The notes under the pieces: generated by a model | The model's database searches: none | What the model saw: only the letters and a program-made list of their open reading frames with translations | What the model was told of the DNA's origin: nothing | Origin: Hirundichthys speculiger | Lineage: Eukaryota > Chordata > Actinopteri > Beloniformes > Exocoetidae | Direction of reading: 5' to 3' | Assembly: GCA_018398805.1 (NCBI GenBank) | Contig: JAGFBZ010001285.1 | Coordinates: forward strand, 1-64,000 | DNA length: 64,000 bases | Shown here: one piece after another, positions 12,123 through 24,483 of the stretch | How positions within the stretch are numbered: the stretch's first letter is position 1 | Layout of the letters: every line of letters starts with the position of its first letter | Position numbers and translations under genes: made by a program

Positions 12123-12249
12123 TTAAAGCTAATTATTGAAGGCATATATGGCTATATTTTAAAATTGGTCATCATGGTGGTACTCAGAGAGCTGAACAAT
12201 TTCTCAGGTGGTACGCAGTATTAAAAGTTTGAGAACCACTGTTATAGAC

Positions 12250-13445
12250 AGTTTAGACAGTTTATGATAAATCATATTCAACAAATGGACAAAAGTGTTA
12301 GATTGAAATACTTTGTTTGACAGTAGCGTTAAACCTGTGGACAAAAGCAGCCTTTCATTTCTGCAGGTGAACTTGACAGTACCGCTTTCTGACTGTGTGT
12401 GTTCTGATCTGCGCCACCAAACACCAGCAGCGGTAAAACAACGACAAGAAAAGCCGCCACCACGCACATGAGCTCATGCTGGAACAAGCCCCGCCCCCCA
12501 AGCCCCGCCCCCCCTGCAGCGGAGCATCACAGCGGTGACGCCGCTCCTCCAGTCATCTGTTACAATAGAAGCTTAACTTGGTTCCTCTGATCCCACCGAC
12601 CACTTTCAACTGTTGCCAGGGCCACAGGAAGCCAGTCATCATCACTGCGTGCCCCGTGTGTGTGTGTGTGTGCGTGCGTGTGTGCGTGCGTGGGTGCATG
12701 TGTTTTCAGTGAAAGTCCAGCAGGGAGGGGGTCTCTTGTCTCTCAATTTTCCGCCCTGATTGGAGTGAATGAGTGGTCATTTTGTTGCTCAGCTGAATCC
12801 CTCTACCTCTTTTTTTTTTTCTTTGAGTGCACAGCATGGAGGCAAAACGACACACTCTCACAGCTCGAGACGTGACATCATCTCCCTGCTGCCTGTGCAC
12901 GACAGGGCCGTGCACTAGCGCAGATGGTTTTAGTATGTTATAAACTGAACATTGATTTAGAACAAAAGACTTGAAAGATTGAAAAGAAAAAAAAACTGGA
13001 TTGCTGATGTTTCTGACATTTGTTTCCAGCGGGCCTTTTTTTTTCCTCAAACATATTTCTTTTCAATAACTCATAATGGAGCATCCAAAAGAATAATACA
13101 CTGTTCAAAGCAGCTGACATGGCTACTGTCACGTGCTTCCTTTCTCTGATTTGTTGCAAGCCTGTCTAGTGGCGGTACCAAACCCTGGAAATCAAAGTCC
13201 AGTCCAGAGGGGACCAGAACAATTCTTTGTCTGGAGATGGGAATATAACTAAGATGGCTGGCCAGGCATCTTACATCCTCACACAGAGAAAAGAGACTAA
13301 CTTGGGAATATCTCTGGGGGATATATAATGCACCACATTTAAGTATTCTATAAATACCATAAAAAACATTTGTAAAACTCTTTAAAATTAAATTGAGTCT
13401 TTAGTACACATTTTTGTCCAAAGGGACTTACGAGGAACAACATTG
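12250..13445. other. Intergenic sequence with a GC-box cluster and (GT)n run
   Basis: At about 12486-12530 there are two close GC boxes (CCCCGCCCCCC and CCCCGCCCCCCC), next to a GC-rich patch, and a GT/GC microsatellite at 12655-12692. No gene or first exon was recognised beside them, so promoter function is not claimed. Confidence 0.35.
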
Positions 13446-14095
13446 GCCACGGTTACATGATGTTATTTTTAATTCGGAGTTAATTATTCCAAATTAAATA
13501 ATTCAGAATTAAACTATTTTCCTTCAAGTTTACATGGAAATAGTAATTCTGAATTGAGGTTTACATGGAAAACACGTTTGATCGGCTTTATCCAGTTCAG
13601 CTTAAGGTCTGGGGGTTGGGAAGGGTTCTGATTGGATGGGGGGGGGCGTCTTTACGTATTTACGTCTACCGGAAGAAAACAAACTTACTCGATTAGCAAC
13701 AACGTGGAGGACTACATTATTAGCATCCTTTTTGGATTTGTTTTCATTTCATTTTTGAAGCAGCAGCACGACAACATCATGTCGATGATTTTGTTTTGAA
13801 AACAAGCCCAGCGCGGAATATAAGCGCCATCGCGACAGACGGGCAAGAGAACTAGCATGCGCAGAAAGACGGGAATTAATTTAAAGAGGAATGAGTGAAT
13901 ACATGACCGCGGAATTATTCTATTTGAATTTAAAACCAGAATAAACCAGCCACTTACTTCGGAATTAAGTTTAATTCGGAACGGACATTTTCATTCGGAA
14001 TTAGGTGTTTACATGGTAATTTTTAATCATTTTAAATCGGATTTAATTTTAATTCTGAATTAAAGAGGAATTAAACTTCCCATGTAAACGCACTA
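13446..14095 (+). mobile_element. Harbinger-like non-autonomous repeat, copy A
   Basis: It begins near CGGTTACATGATG and ends GTAAACGCAC. Both subterminal regions are packed with TTAATTCGGAATTAA-type palindromes and TTTACATGG motifs. The same layout is found at 32173-32872. The interior of this copy has no meaningful open frame. Exact termini and TSD are not resolved. Assignment to PIF-Harbinger rests on a Myb/SANT-like fragment in the other copy. Confidence 0.6.
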
Positions 14096-15129
14096 ATTGA
14101 AGCTTCATTAAAGCTTTTAAATGGTGATCATTTCCATCTATCTATGCATGTAAACCATGTTATAGTGGTGCCAGATGTCCTCTATTTTTGTGGATGCTGT
14201 TATGTCACAGGGACCTGTTTGTCCAGAGCATCATTTCTGATAACGCCTCCTCTTTACCTGGGTTTCTCCTGTGTGACGCCATCATGGACGCCGGGCAGGA
14301 GTCCTATCTCAATGTTTGGTGTTGGACGTTTCTGTTAAAGCTGACTGTCATTTAACTGTCAAGTTGCAGATAATTTGCAGATCTGAGCCCTTTTGCATGC
14401 AAATATAGAATAAATTCATTGAAATCCAGTCAATGAAGTTTTGTGATTTACTCAGAATCCTTAGTCTTTTAGAGGCTAAAACAGAGACAATCAGTTTTTC
14501 CAGCACAGATACTATAGTGAACATCCAACATGGTGTCAGAAGTGGCGCCTTAAGTGCTCTGCAGCCAGTAATCTTCTACCTGATACATCCAACAAGTAAC
14601 ACTGAAATAAAACAGTAGCCAATATTCACTCTTATTTTCACTAAACAGGGTACTCCAGAACCCCCTGCCCTCCTCTCCCTCCCCTGCCAGCTGGCTGCTT
14701 CAGTCATCTGTCTCTTCCATTCCCCATCCTATATCCAAACTGGTCACAAGAGCTGCAGGACTGGTCCACCGGCTGTTGCCCCATATGGAAGCGCAGATAT
14801 CAAAGCGTGTCCATCTTTCATGCCCACGAAGCAAAACGGTTTGAGACAGAATCCACCCGTTGCTTTCCTCCAGTGATAACTGGTGGAGCTGCCTGCAAGA
14901 GTCCAGTACACTGACCAGTGACCCATTCCTGTGGTGCACATCCTGCAGGTCAGCAGCTCTTCCTGCAGCTCTGACCCGCTGACGACTGTTGCCCCATATG
15001 GACGTCTTTCACCAGCTGCCTCTCCAGTCATGATCATCACTGACATCACTTTTACTTTTACTTTTTTCTACAGTAATTAATCACTGGTGATCTGCATCTG
15101 TAGATGTCTTTTTCAAAGTGTTTCATGTA
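14096..15129. other. Intergenic sequence, no gene recognised
   Basis: Mixed-composition sequence. Two copies of GTTGCCCCATATGGA about 215 bp apart (about 14775 and 14990) in otherwise unique sequence suggest a small local duplication. Open frames here show no recognisable family. Confidence 0.35.
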
Positions 15130-16319
15130 CAGTCATGGAAAAAATGATTAGACCACCCTTGTTTTCTTCAGTTTCTTGTTCATTTTAATGCCTGGTACAA
15201 CTAAAGGTACATTTGTTTGGACCAGACCTGGGCAAAACACGGCCCGCGGGCCACATCCGGCCCTTTGTGCGTCTCTGTCCGGCCCGCATGAGGCCAATCA
15301 TAAATTACATTTGATTACAACTTAATAAAAAAAAAAAAAAAATCTATGTCGTGCGTGCAATACAACTGTGGTGCTTTTATTTTGAAAGGCGTAGTACTTC
15401 CGTGTAGCGTACGTGCATGAAGGTAAACAGCGCTAAGTGATGCTGCCGTTAAAATGTGTGCTGACGCTAAGAAAAGAAATGTTGACAAGGAATGACGTGC
15501 TTTCAACAAGACATGGACCGCTAAGTATTTCTTTACAGAAATTAAAAGGTGAAGCCGTGATTTGTGCTACACAGATCGCTGTTTAAAGATTATAATTTGA
15601 ATCCGCACTACACGACCAAGCATGAGGTAAAATACAGAAATCTGTCTGATAAAGAGCGCAATAGAGGCTGATGCATTGCTAGCAAAACTGCAAACCCAAC
15701 AAGGAATTGGTAAAATGAGGAAAACATTAAAACATTATTCATTTAATTGATGTGTTTCTATAGATGTGTTGTAATTCACAGTTTGAGGAATTTAACAAGT
15801 TAAGAATAAATTGGATTTATTAATGATTATTTATGGTTTTTTACTCGACCTATACGCCACAAGCCTAATATAAATATCTACAGAATAATTGTATTCTTCT
15901 AATTACCAGTACCAGCTATTTAGAATATATAATTTAATGTAGTTTACAATGGAAGGAAGTTGAGCAGGATTAAGTTCAAGTTATCGTTGATATGGCCCTC
16001 TGACACAACTCAGGTTTTTTATGTGGCCCCTTGTAAAAATTAATTGCCCACCCCTGGTTTGGACAAACATAACGATAACCACAAAGATTGCTCATAAGAG
16101 CTTTATTTAAGAGCTGATATCTTACCATTTTCCATGGTTTTCTTGATTATAACCTAAATCACTTAAGTTTTTACATCAATAGCTATGGCGTTGTACTGCC
16201 AAAAACACTGCTTTTATGCATTCAGTGGTTTCTTTTCTGTCTGTTTTAGTCACATGATGACGTTTAGTGGTACCAGGTATTAAAATGAACAAGAAAGTGA
16301 AGAAAAAATGGTGGTCTAG
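15130..16319 (+). mobile_element. Tc1-like MITE split by a hAT element
   Basis: The left terminus CAGTCATGGAAAAAATGATT is preceded by TA. The internal sequence continues after the hAT insertion and matches the complete copy at 38638-39005. The right end stops at GGTGGTCTA, so the right terminal repeat is lost. The TA target and the layout fit Tc1/mariner-derived MITEs. Confidence 0.82.
15223..16056 (+). mobile_element. hAT element remnant inserted in the Tc1-like MITE
   Basis: Ends CAGACCTGGGCAA and TTGCCCACCCCTG, with identical 8-bp duplications GTTTGGAC at 15215-15222 and 16057-16064. Around 15510-15680 the plus strand keeps degraded fragments of a GTF2IRD2-type hAT transposase start (TWTAKYFFTEIKGEAVIC, then HYTTKHEVKYRNLS) broken by stops. 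Confidence 0.9.
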
Positions 16320-18040
16320 CAACACTTGTAGGGGTTCCCCTGCGTATGATGGGAGACCTGCTGAGAGCATTTCAGTAATCAATGTGAGATAATCATGTTT
16401 TTTACCAAGGACTGGATGGAATACTGAGTCTATACAGCCTGAATGTTCTGATGTTGTAGATTGCAAAACAACATGACCAAGAAAAAGCTGGAGGTGGATA
16501 ACTGGTCATCAATCACCGAATCAATCAACATGTCACTGATATTTCATTAAAACCTTAGAAAGCAGTGTCAGCCTTTGAAGAATTGTCTGGATAGGTTTTC
16601 CTCTAAATTTGACTTTCAGAGCTCCAGTAAGAATTTTGCAACAGTTTTAACAGCACTGTCGTCTCGGCTCGGTGCCTTTCGATTAGGCAGAAATAAAATG
16701 TTTCTTAAATACGTCATCGTGGGTGGTGGGCTCCAGCAAAGTCTTTCACAAAGCCAAAGTTTGTTCAGCTTGATAGTTTACTGATTTTGCTTTTTTTTTA
16801 TGAAGAGAAAAGAAAAGAAACTTAAGACTGTTATGTTTTGCATATTGAAATGACTTCATTGATATGAAATGATCCATGCATCAAATATATTTCACACACG
16901 CTGGTGTAACATTCGTGTAAGGTGTTTGGTGTACGAAGGTGAAGTTCTGCCCACAGTCCAAAACCATGCATGCCAGGTTCCTTCATTTACCTGTGAGTGT
17001 GTACAGGTGCTGGTCTACAGGTGTACCCCTTCCTTCCGCCCAGGTAAAAGCAAGTTTAGAAATAAAGACATAAAATCCTCCTACGACTGCACTGTAAAGA
17101 TGGCTGTATGATTTATCACCTCAAGTTTCAAATTTCAGCATGCATCCCCCAGTTCTCCCTAATGCAGCACATCTAACAGGACAAGGAACTTTTTCTCAGA
17201 TCAGAGTTCTCACTTTCAACTAAGCTGCTGCCTGCAGCGACCTTATTAAATTGCTGTGTACATCAGTGCATGCTGGGTCTTGATGGTGAACATTCAGAAA
17301 TGTGTGTGTGTGCATGTGTGTGTGTGTACGCAGCAGAAAGTTTATAAATTTGATTTGTTTTTCACTGTTACCAGGGATTGACTTTAAATATGTCAAACTT
17401 CCCCCTAATACCCCCCCCAAATCCCTCTGAAAGTTATGATGACTCAATCACCGCTCGAGGTAATGATTGTTTATGCCGCGTTTTACAGCGTTTTAACGAT
17501 CGGCGGGTTCAGTGGGAGCGTTAAGGCCCACGATCGCATCCCTCGCCCGAGGTCTTTTCTCTAATTTTCTGTAGCGAAGAGTGAATACGATAACGAGCCT
17601 TTGTGAAGTCGCTGACCTGAAAAGGTAGAAACAGATATTCGGTGTAAATGTTCTGCCAAAGGTGGAAGGCCAACAGTGAGAGGTTACATGGATTCAGGGC
17701 GCTCTGGCAAGCGTGTCCGCTCACAGCCTCCCACACACATTAACCAAACGTTAAATCATGCAGTTTTCATCATCTCAGCTGTAGAAGCACACAGAAACAC
17801 ACACATTTCTCCAGCTGTCAACATGCAGCTTGCACTGTACATAATGTCAGCAAACATTTAAATTTGAGCCCAGAAATGTTTGTACATAGGCCACATTTTG
17901 ATTTAAATTTTAGTTTTATTTAACCACATAGTAGCTGTGCATATGGTGATTTTTATCGCTTGTAATTTCACCACCAGACACAAGGTGGCAGTGTGTTTCT
18001 TTTCTGCAGCCTTGTCTTCTGTGGTTCTGTGTTTTTGTTT
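16320..18040. other. Intergenic sequence, nothing recognised
   Basis: AT-rich sequence with a short (GT)n run near 17303-17328. No exon, RNA gene or repeat terminus was recognised with confidence. Confidence 0.35.
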
Positions 18041-18041
18041 A

Positions 18042-18120
18042 ATTCAATTCAATTCAATTTTATTTATATAGCGTCTGTTACAATGACAATTGTCTCTAGG
18101 CGCTTTACAGATGTTTACTT
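18042..18120 (-). repeat. LINE/SINE 3'-tail repeat with (AATTC)n
   Basis: (AATTC)n followed by TTTATTTATATAGCG and GTCTCTAGGCGCTTTACAG. The reverse complement of 43990-44070 matches closely, so this is a dispersed family. The short tandem tail marks the retroposon 3' end. Confidence 0.6.
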
Positions 18121-18433
18121 CCTATATGTATCTCAGACATAACAACGGAGCAAATAAAGGGTGATATTAAGTGAATTGGAGCTAAACTAACGACGTAAAA
18201 CGTCCTCCATCGTCTGACTGACGTGGTCCGCAACAAATGTGATTGATCGGCTTGGTGGGATCATATTTGATTCTTCATTCACATTTCCACCTACTACTTC
18301 CTCTTCATCATTTTCAAGTAGATCGTAAAAGTAGATCGCTTCAACGTGACTAAAAGTTACTGTTGTTCAGTTTCAACCGACGAAAGATGTGCTTAATCTG
18401 CTCCGTTGCTATGGCTGATCTACCTGTAGGAAG

Positions 18434-18515
18434 TAAATCAATCAATCAATCAATCATACTTTATTTATAGAGCACTTTTCATGCAGACAGGAGCAGCTCA
18501 AAGTGCTTTACATAA
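18434..18515 (-). repeat. Retroposon 3'-tail repeat with (ATCA)n
   Basis: (ATCA)n followed by TTTATTTATAGAGCACTTTTCA and AAAGTGCTTTACA, a related tail type with a different tandem repeat. A further relative is at 21660-21718. Confidence 0.5.
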
Positions 18516-18547
18516 AAACAATACAGGAAACAATAGACACAAATGAC

Positions 18548-18559
18548 CCCCCCCCCCCC

Positions 18560-18598
<39 letters not shown>
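18548..18598. repeat. Poly-C followed by (CA)n microsatellite
   Basis: About 14 C residues, then about 18 CA dinucleotides. Confidence 0.95.
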
Positions 18599-18599
<1 letters not shown>

Positions 18600-18601
<2 letters not shown>

Positions 18602-21600
18602 AAAACATAGAATTTAAGAATGGTGAGGAAACGCCATCTCACACTCGCTACTTTGAAGTGGGGAAACACCTGAGAGAAGATACTTGATAAGATAACTATA
18701 TTGCCTAAAATTTGGTAAATATCTAAAAAATAAAATAATAAAATAAATGCCCAACTTACAATGTAAAATTAGTCAAAAATAAATAAATAAATAAATAAAA
18801 AATAGAATAAAAAATAAAATAAGATAAAATAAATAAAATTCAATTAAAACTAGTCTAAGAGATAGTGAAAGATACAATTAATAAAACAGATTCAGTTAAG
18901 ACCCAGACTAAGAAGTTAAGATAATAAAATAAAAATTAGGGTAAAGAAAAGGAAGCTCAGACCTGCAGGCTACAGTGTTGCTGTACTGACAGTGACACAA
19001 AGAGGTGACACCCACACCGATTTTAAATGTCAACTGCAATGCAGACACTTTTCATAGACTTATATGCTTTTTAGCACTACATCAACCCATAAATTAGGCT
19101 TAGAAATGGAGTTACAACACAGCTGCTACGACAGACATACCTGTGACGCTGAAGCATCAATCACTCGTAACACAACCAGTCCACCTGAATTCTTCCTGCA
19201 TTTAACCATATTTTATATTTACAAGTTACTGATGCAGATACCAAACCCACATGCTCTGGAAGAAGCACGGGAGCGGAAAACTGCACGCTTTGGCACTGCT
19301 TCATAGCGTTCTCTATGTATATGGACAACCAGTAAATACATTCAAATGTACAAGAAATACAAGTTAAAACTTCAAAGATTAGATCTCAAAAAGATTTGAT
19401 CAACGTGCACAGAAATATAAACATGGTTTTCACATTGTTGTAGCTGTTGTTCATCAAAATGTTCATCAGGTCAAGTTGTTAGTAACTGGGAGAGTTGCTT
19501 AGAATTAAAAAAAAAAAAAAAAAAAGGGGGTGGCAGCAGGGGGGGTCATTGGGGGCATGGTCATTTCTCCGCTTTTGTTTCACTCAGAAGCTCGGCGCTG
19601 ACAGTACAGAGGCAGCTGTACAACCTGAGAGCAAACATGGCCCTTTAATCAGTTATTCATAGCATTCCTGCTGCCTCAAGGCAACCTTTGTTGGCAAACA
19701 GTGCTTTGTAAACCAAACGGAGTGCACCAAAAGAACCAGTGTATAATGAAGCTGTTATTGGAGCACGCATCCAGCAGCTACGCTTTTAATACACACTAAA
19801 GAAACAATTAGCAGCGCACAATTCTCAGGGTGCATGGGACCAGGAAATTAAAGCACTTAAAGCTTTCAAGAGAGCATGACATGCAAATGCGGCTCATTTT
19901 CCCACTGCCTTGTATTCACTACAGCGGGAAGCGAAGGCCTCATTTCTCACATATTTTACCGACGAAAAACGTGTGAGAAAGCTACTGCATTCTCTGTACA
20001 GATCTGCACTAGTGTGCCGCTGATCAGGAGGGAATGATACGCAAGATTAACCATGTGGACATGACAATACATCCTCTGTCTGTCCTGAGGTTTTCACGAC
20101 ATTTAAAAAAAAGCACCTGTTCCTTTTAACGATCTTTTCATCATTTATTTAACAAAAACTAATCCAAAATGCAGAAGCAGTTTGTGGGAAAACTTTAGAT
20201 GGACTTAATGAACTGATTGCCAGAAAGGTTTGTCTGGAGCATTCAGGTATGTGTTAATACCAAGGAGCAGACATATGATCAATAATCTTAAAGAAGAAAC
20301 CGGTGCTGCCCAGTGAACTGGGGAAGTTGTAAGTATGGCGTGTTTCAGAGGATTATCAGGAGAAAGCCACATCTCTATAAACGAAACATGGCAGCCTAGC
20401 TTAGCTGTCAACGTGTACTGTACACTAAATAAATATTGAGTCATTTGTTGTTTTTCATCTAAGGTTGAATTTACCAAAATTTAAGACCTGGTAAGGACAA
20501 GATATTTTATTGTTATTATGACTATTTTGTCCTGATTCGTAGAACCTGAAGGCCTTTTATACTTGGAAATCATCCGTCTTGTCTCTTTGGGGTTTAACCC
20601 TGTAGACTCTGTTGGACTCTGCTAGCATCATCTAGAAACAAAACCTGGTGTGTCATTCTTATTAAAAGCACAAACGCTATATATAAGATGGGTTCGTTCA
20701 AATTAAATGCAGGTTGCTAAGAAAAAAGTCACAATGACAACATGAATGAAATAAAATAATGATTCAGTTAAGCTTGTATCATGTCGTCGTTGACGGCTGA
20801 GTTTTACCTTCTGAGGTGTGTTCAAGTGTTATATTTTTGCTTGAGCAGCTTGAGGAGGAATCTGCGTTTCTCCTGCTGTGCTTGGTGTGTTCCAGCCCTT
20901 ACAGTTTCCTGAGGGCGAGCTTTCTTATTCTCTTGTTGGTAGCGTGACATCCACCATGTCAATATCAGGAAACTGGAGCTTAACATGTAAAATCCTAAAT
21001 CCCTGCTCATGAGGCACATGGGAGAGAAGATGGGTCAGAAGGTGCCTCCGTAAGACCAGAGCAATAAATCTTATCTGACAGACTGTAAATGGGCATCATT
21101 CATCACTGCAAATGAACAAAAGAAAGAACTGTGCATAAGGCATTTTAGCAGAAATGTTGATATTGTTAGTCCTTTCCTTTGTTTTTAACTGTTTGGTACA
21201 AAAAAAAATAGTCTGAGAGACCTTTAGATTGTTTTTCCTCTTACATAAAGACAAAGGTTTCCAGACATCTTAAAGAGAGACCAAAGCACAACTTGAAATG
21301 TGGCCAGAAAAAAAATAAAAAGACATACATCTATAATCTTGAGGCCATAAAGAGCAGCTTTATTACAACTCTGTATTATAAATGAAGTCCAGAAAACACT
21401 GCTGAAAAAACTGTTGTTGTCTATCGCCATCTTGTGGCTGTCTGTGGTACTGTCAGCAGGAACAATAAAACCATGTGAGTTCATTGATCTGTTATTAAGC
21501 TCTTAGATGTCTCGTTGGAAGTGTAAAAGCTAAAGTCAAGTGGAGAAAAAAAACATAAAAAAATAAAAAAAAAACATTTTATTTCCAAATATCTTCATCA

Positions 21601-21650
21601 AGGATGAAGTCTTTCAGAGAGGAACATAAAACATTCCCACACAAGGCAAA
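18600..21650. other. Intergenic sequence; possible conserved non-coding element near 19.8-20.0 kb
   Basis: AT-rich stretches (AAATA and AAATAAAAT runs, 18720-18850) and a poly-A/poly-G junction at 19508-19552. Positions 19790-20010 are unusually balanced, with no repeat features and the octamer ATGCAAAT at about 19882, which reads like regulatory sequence. Nothing codes recognisably. Confidence 0.3.
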
Positions 21651-22138
21651 AGGCAAGGGAAGTTTATTTGTAGAGCACAATTCATACACAAGGCAATTCA
21701 AAATGCTTTACAGAAGCAGAAATGTTCAGATATATTTACTGGAGAAAAAAGAAACCCTAAAACAACTTCTGGTGTGTGATTCTGTGCATGCTTGTTGTCA
21801 AATATGTGTGAGATTTTAATGCATTAATTCACTGTTCCCTTTGTAAGGATCATTGTGTCCCGTAATATTGATTTGCAAAGGTTTTATTCCTGATGACCTT
21901 CCTGACACGATCCTCCCAGTCTGTTTGGGCCTGAGATTGATCCTTATGTTTGACAGCAACTCAACTCCAGATGAAGATCTTTTTTAATAAATCATTTAAA
22001 AGACCTTCATTGTTGTAACTCTGGAATTAGCTGGAGCTTTTATTTTATAATATAGACATGAGTACTGTTAATGTTTTGTGTTTTTATGTTTTTTGTTATC
22101 CTGAAATTCTCTGCTTTCAAATCTAAGACGGTGTCAGG

Positions 22139-22802
22139 TAGAGGTGGGCGGATCGATCCAAATATCGATAATATCGATACCAACGCCGGTATTGATATCG
22201 AACAATACTCATGTAAAAAGATCGATACTCAAGCTTTTTTTTCATTTTTCTTTTTAATTTCCAACAGAGAGCATTCAGGTAGATGAGAGTGGTCGTCTTC
22301 AGCATTAGTTTCTATTAACTTTCAAAGTACATGTTACTTAAGTCATACGTTACTGGAGCCAACTCAAAAAAACTTAATTAAGATGTTGAAATAACCCAGT
22401 ACATGTCATGTATCCCATTGAAAGGTGTTATTTAAGATAAAATAACATTAGATAATCCTTTATTTATAGAGTTAAAGCTACAGGAAAGTGCACACAGTGC
22501 AAAAAAAAAAAAATACACAAGTATTAAAAGAGATATGATATTAAAGGTGGACTAGAAAAAAACATGAACAGAAATTTAACTCCAATGAATATTTACACAA
22601 AATGTTGGACATAAAGTTTGAAGAAATTCTATTCTTGGCTTTAACAAAATAATCCAAAGACAAAAATCACAAAAGTTCATGATAGATTAAGCTTAATATG
22701 AAAAAGTATCAGAATCGATATCGGTATCGATATTGGTGATATTGGCCTTGTATTTACTTGGTATTGGATCGATACCAAAGTTCCCAGTATTGCCCAGCTC
22801 TA
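22139..22802 (+). mobile_element. hAT MITE with ATCGATA-rich ends
   Basis: Ends TAGAGGTGGGC and GCCCAGCTCTA, with identical 8-bp duplications GTGTCAGG at 22131-22138 and 22803-22810. The subterminal regions are rich in ATCGATA and GATATCG motifs. No coding capacity. Confidence 0.9.
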
Positions 22803-22810
22803 GTGTCAGG

Positions 22811-23993
22811 CAACAATGTAGGTCATTTCAGTTAGCTGAGCTCTCTTGAATGTACTTGTGCTCGTACTTGTGTTATACAGTTTAATTTCACCGCATGCAG
22901 GAGGTCAGACAGTTAAGGTGAATGACCCAGAAGTAGCACATGACAGTGGATGTAAGCGAGAGAGAAAGAGCCAGGGGCGATCGGAGAGCACCTAAAGGAA
23001 AATAGTGTCCAGGATTGTTGTTTTTTTTTTACATATTATGAGTCCGTGCGACTCCTGGGAAACTGTCTCCCAGGAGCAGATGGCTGGAACAAACAAATCA
23101 TGCAGTTCTGTCTACTTATGAAGATTATAAGTGATTGTTAAAACCTCATGTTGTAAAACATTTTCTTCACAGCATGGAATAAAAACCTATTACAGCTCAG
23201 ACGTTACTGTGCTCTTCTACGCATGAGAATCTACACAAATCAGTTTCTCATCTATTTCATGATTCATCTTCTCTCATCATAAATTTCACAGCATGTTCCG
23301 ATGTCCGAACCGTTTCCTCCCAGACTCAGAGGGAAATGAGTCGGGTTTCTTTCCAAGCTTCTGTCTGGCTTGAGTTCAACATTGTCCCATACTGGCTTCT
23401 CCTCCCAGCCAGCCTCCCGCTGTGAGGAGCTTCTCTCCGGCAGGTTCAGGGTCGCTGGTGTTCCCCCAAGTCTCAGCGCAGGTTTCTCCATCGTCTGCCG
23501 TCTAGACCCGCTAAATAAGATAAAGACACCACATGTGGTCGCACACAAACGGCCTTCGCTTCTTCTTCTTCTTCCTGTTTTCTCTTTTCCTGCTCCTGCT
23601 CATCAGCTGTCCCGTCCGTCTGAACGACCTTCCTGTTCTTCCTCTGTCACTGTGAAGAAGGAATCATCTTTATTTTTGATCCAGTTCTGCACACAGAATG
23701 AGAGGATTCAAATTCCTTGAAAGGTAACATTGATCTGGGAATGTGGCGCTAACGTAGCAGAAATCTCACCTACTGTCACATGAAAAAGAAAGTACCGCTG
23801 CCGTCAAGGCTTTACTTGTCAGGATAAATTAAACCAAATAATCTGGTCTGTAACATGTCTTAAAATATGGTAAATCTCAGAGGACTTTAATCCTACTGTT
23901 CTGTTTAGATGTAAGTCTACAAACATATAGTGAGCTGCCTTTTCTGTTTTCCACTTGTGAGTCTTTCCCACTGCAGAATGAAGGACTCCAGAT
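22811..23993. other. Intergenic sequence, nothing recognised
   Basis: Contains a short inverted repeat near 23050-23080 (ACTCCTGGGA facing TCCCAGGAG). No gene is evident. Confidence 0.35.
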
Positions 23994-24483
23994 TAGAGGT
24001 CTTCACGGGTCCACTTTCATGGAGCCGAACCTTATCTGGTGCCTATAGATGAGACTAGAAACAAAGGTCAATCAAAGAGTTTAATACAATCGTGAATACA
24101 AAGATTTATTATGCCATGCAGAATATTTTAATCGGCCGATGGTACACAACATCACCGAGATGCTGCCATGGACAAATGCACACAGATCTCAAAATGTCCT
24201 TCGTTCTTCTAGTCACAGAGAAGGCGTATCCTCTCGTACTCCTGAGTTTTATGGCCCTTTGGCTTCGAAATCCAGATGGTCACCAACTCTCCAGTCTTAC
24301 AGTCCGGGTTAATAAACGAACTGTTTATCCGGGGGTCGCAAACTGTTGGTGGGGGTCGGGAGGATGTTACAGTAATTAAGTCGTAAACCTGAGCTGAGAA
24401 ACTCGGTCATAAATGGAGACAGCATCCCTTCCCGTCATAAAGTTTTAGTTTTAACTATTCTGAGTTAATTCTAAAAACCTAAC

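Larger units (their letters stand above)
10201..12241 (+). mobile_element. hAT MITE interrupted by a piggyBac-like element
   Basis: The left end is CAGTGGTGCGCAAACT and the right end AGTTTGAGAACCACTG, the CAGTGGTTCTCAAACT type of hAT terminus. Identical 8-bp duplications TTATAGAC lie at 10193-10200 and 12242-12249. Without the inserted piggyBac-like element it would be about 490 bp, with no coding capacity. It was therefore in place before the piggyBac-like insertion. Confidence 0.9.

Noticed and set aside
12480..12530. GC-box cluster as a promoter
   Set aside because: No first exon, CpG island of normal length or gene was found beside it.
20140..20480. Possible L2-like fragment (LIQNAEAV-like reading) and a 90-codon minus-strand frame
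   Set aside because: The similarity covers only a few residues and no tail or terminus is visible.
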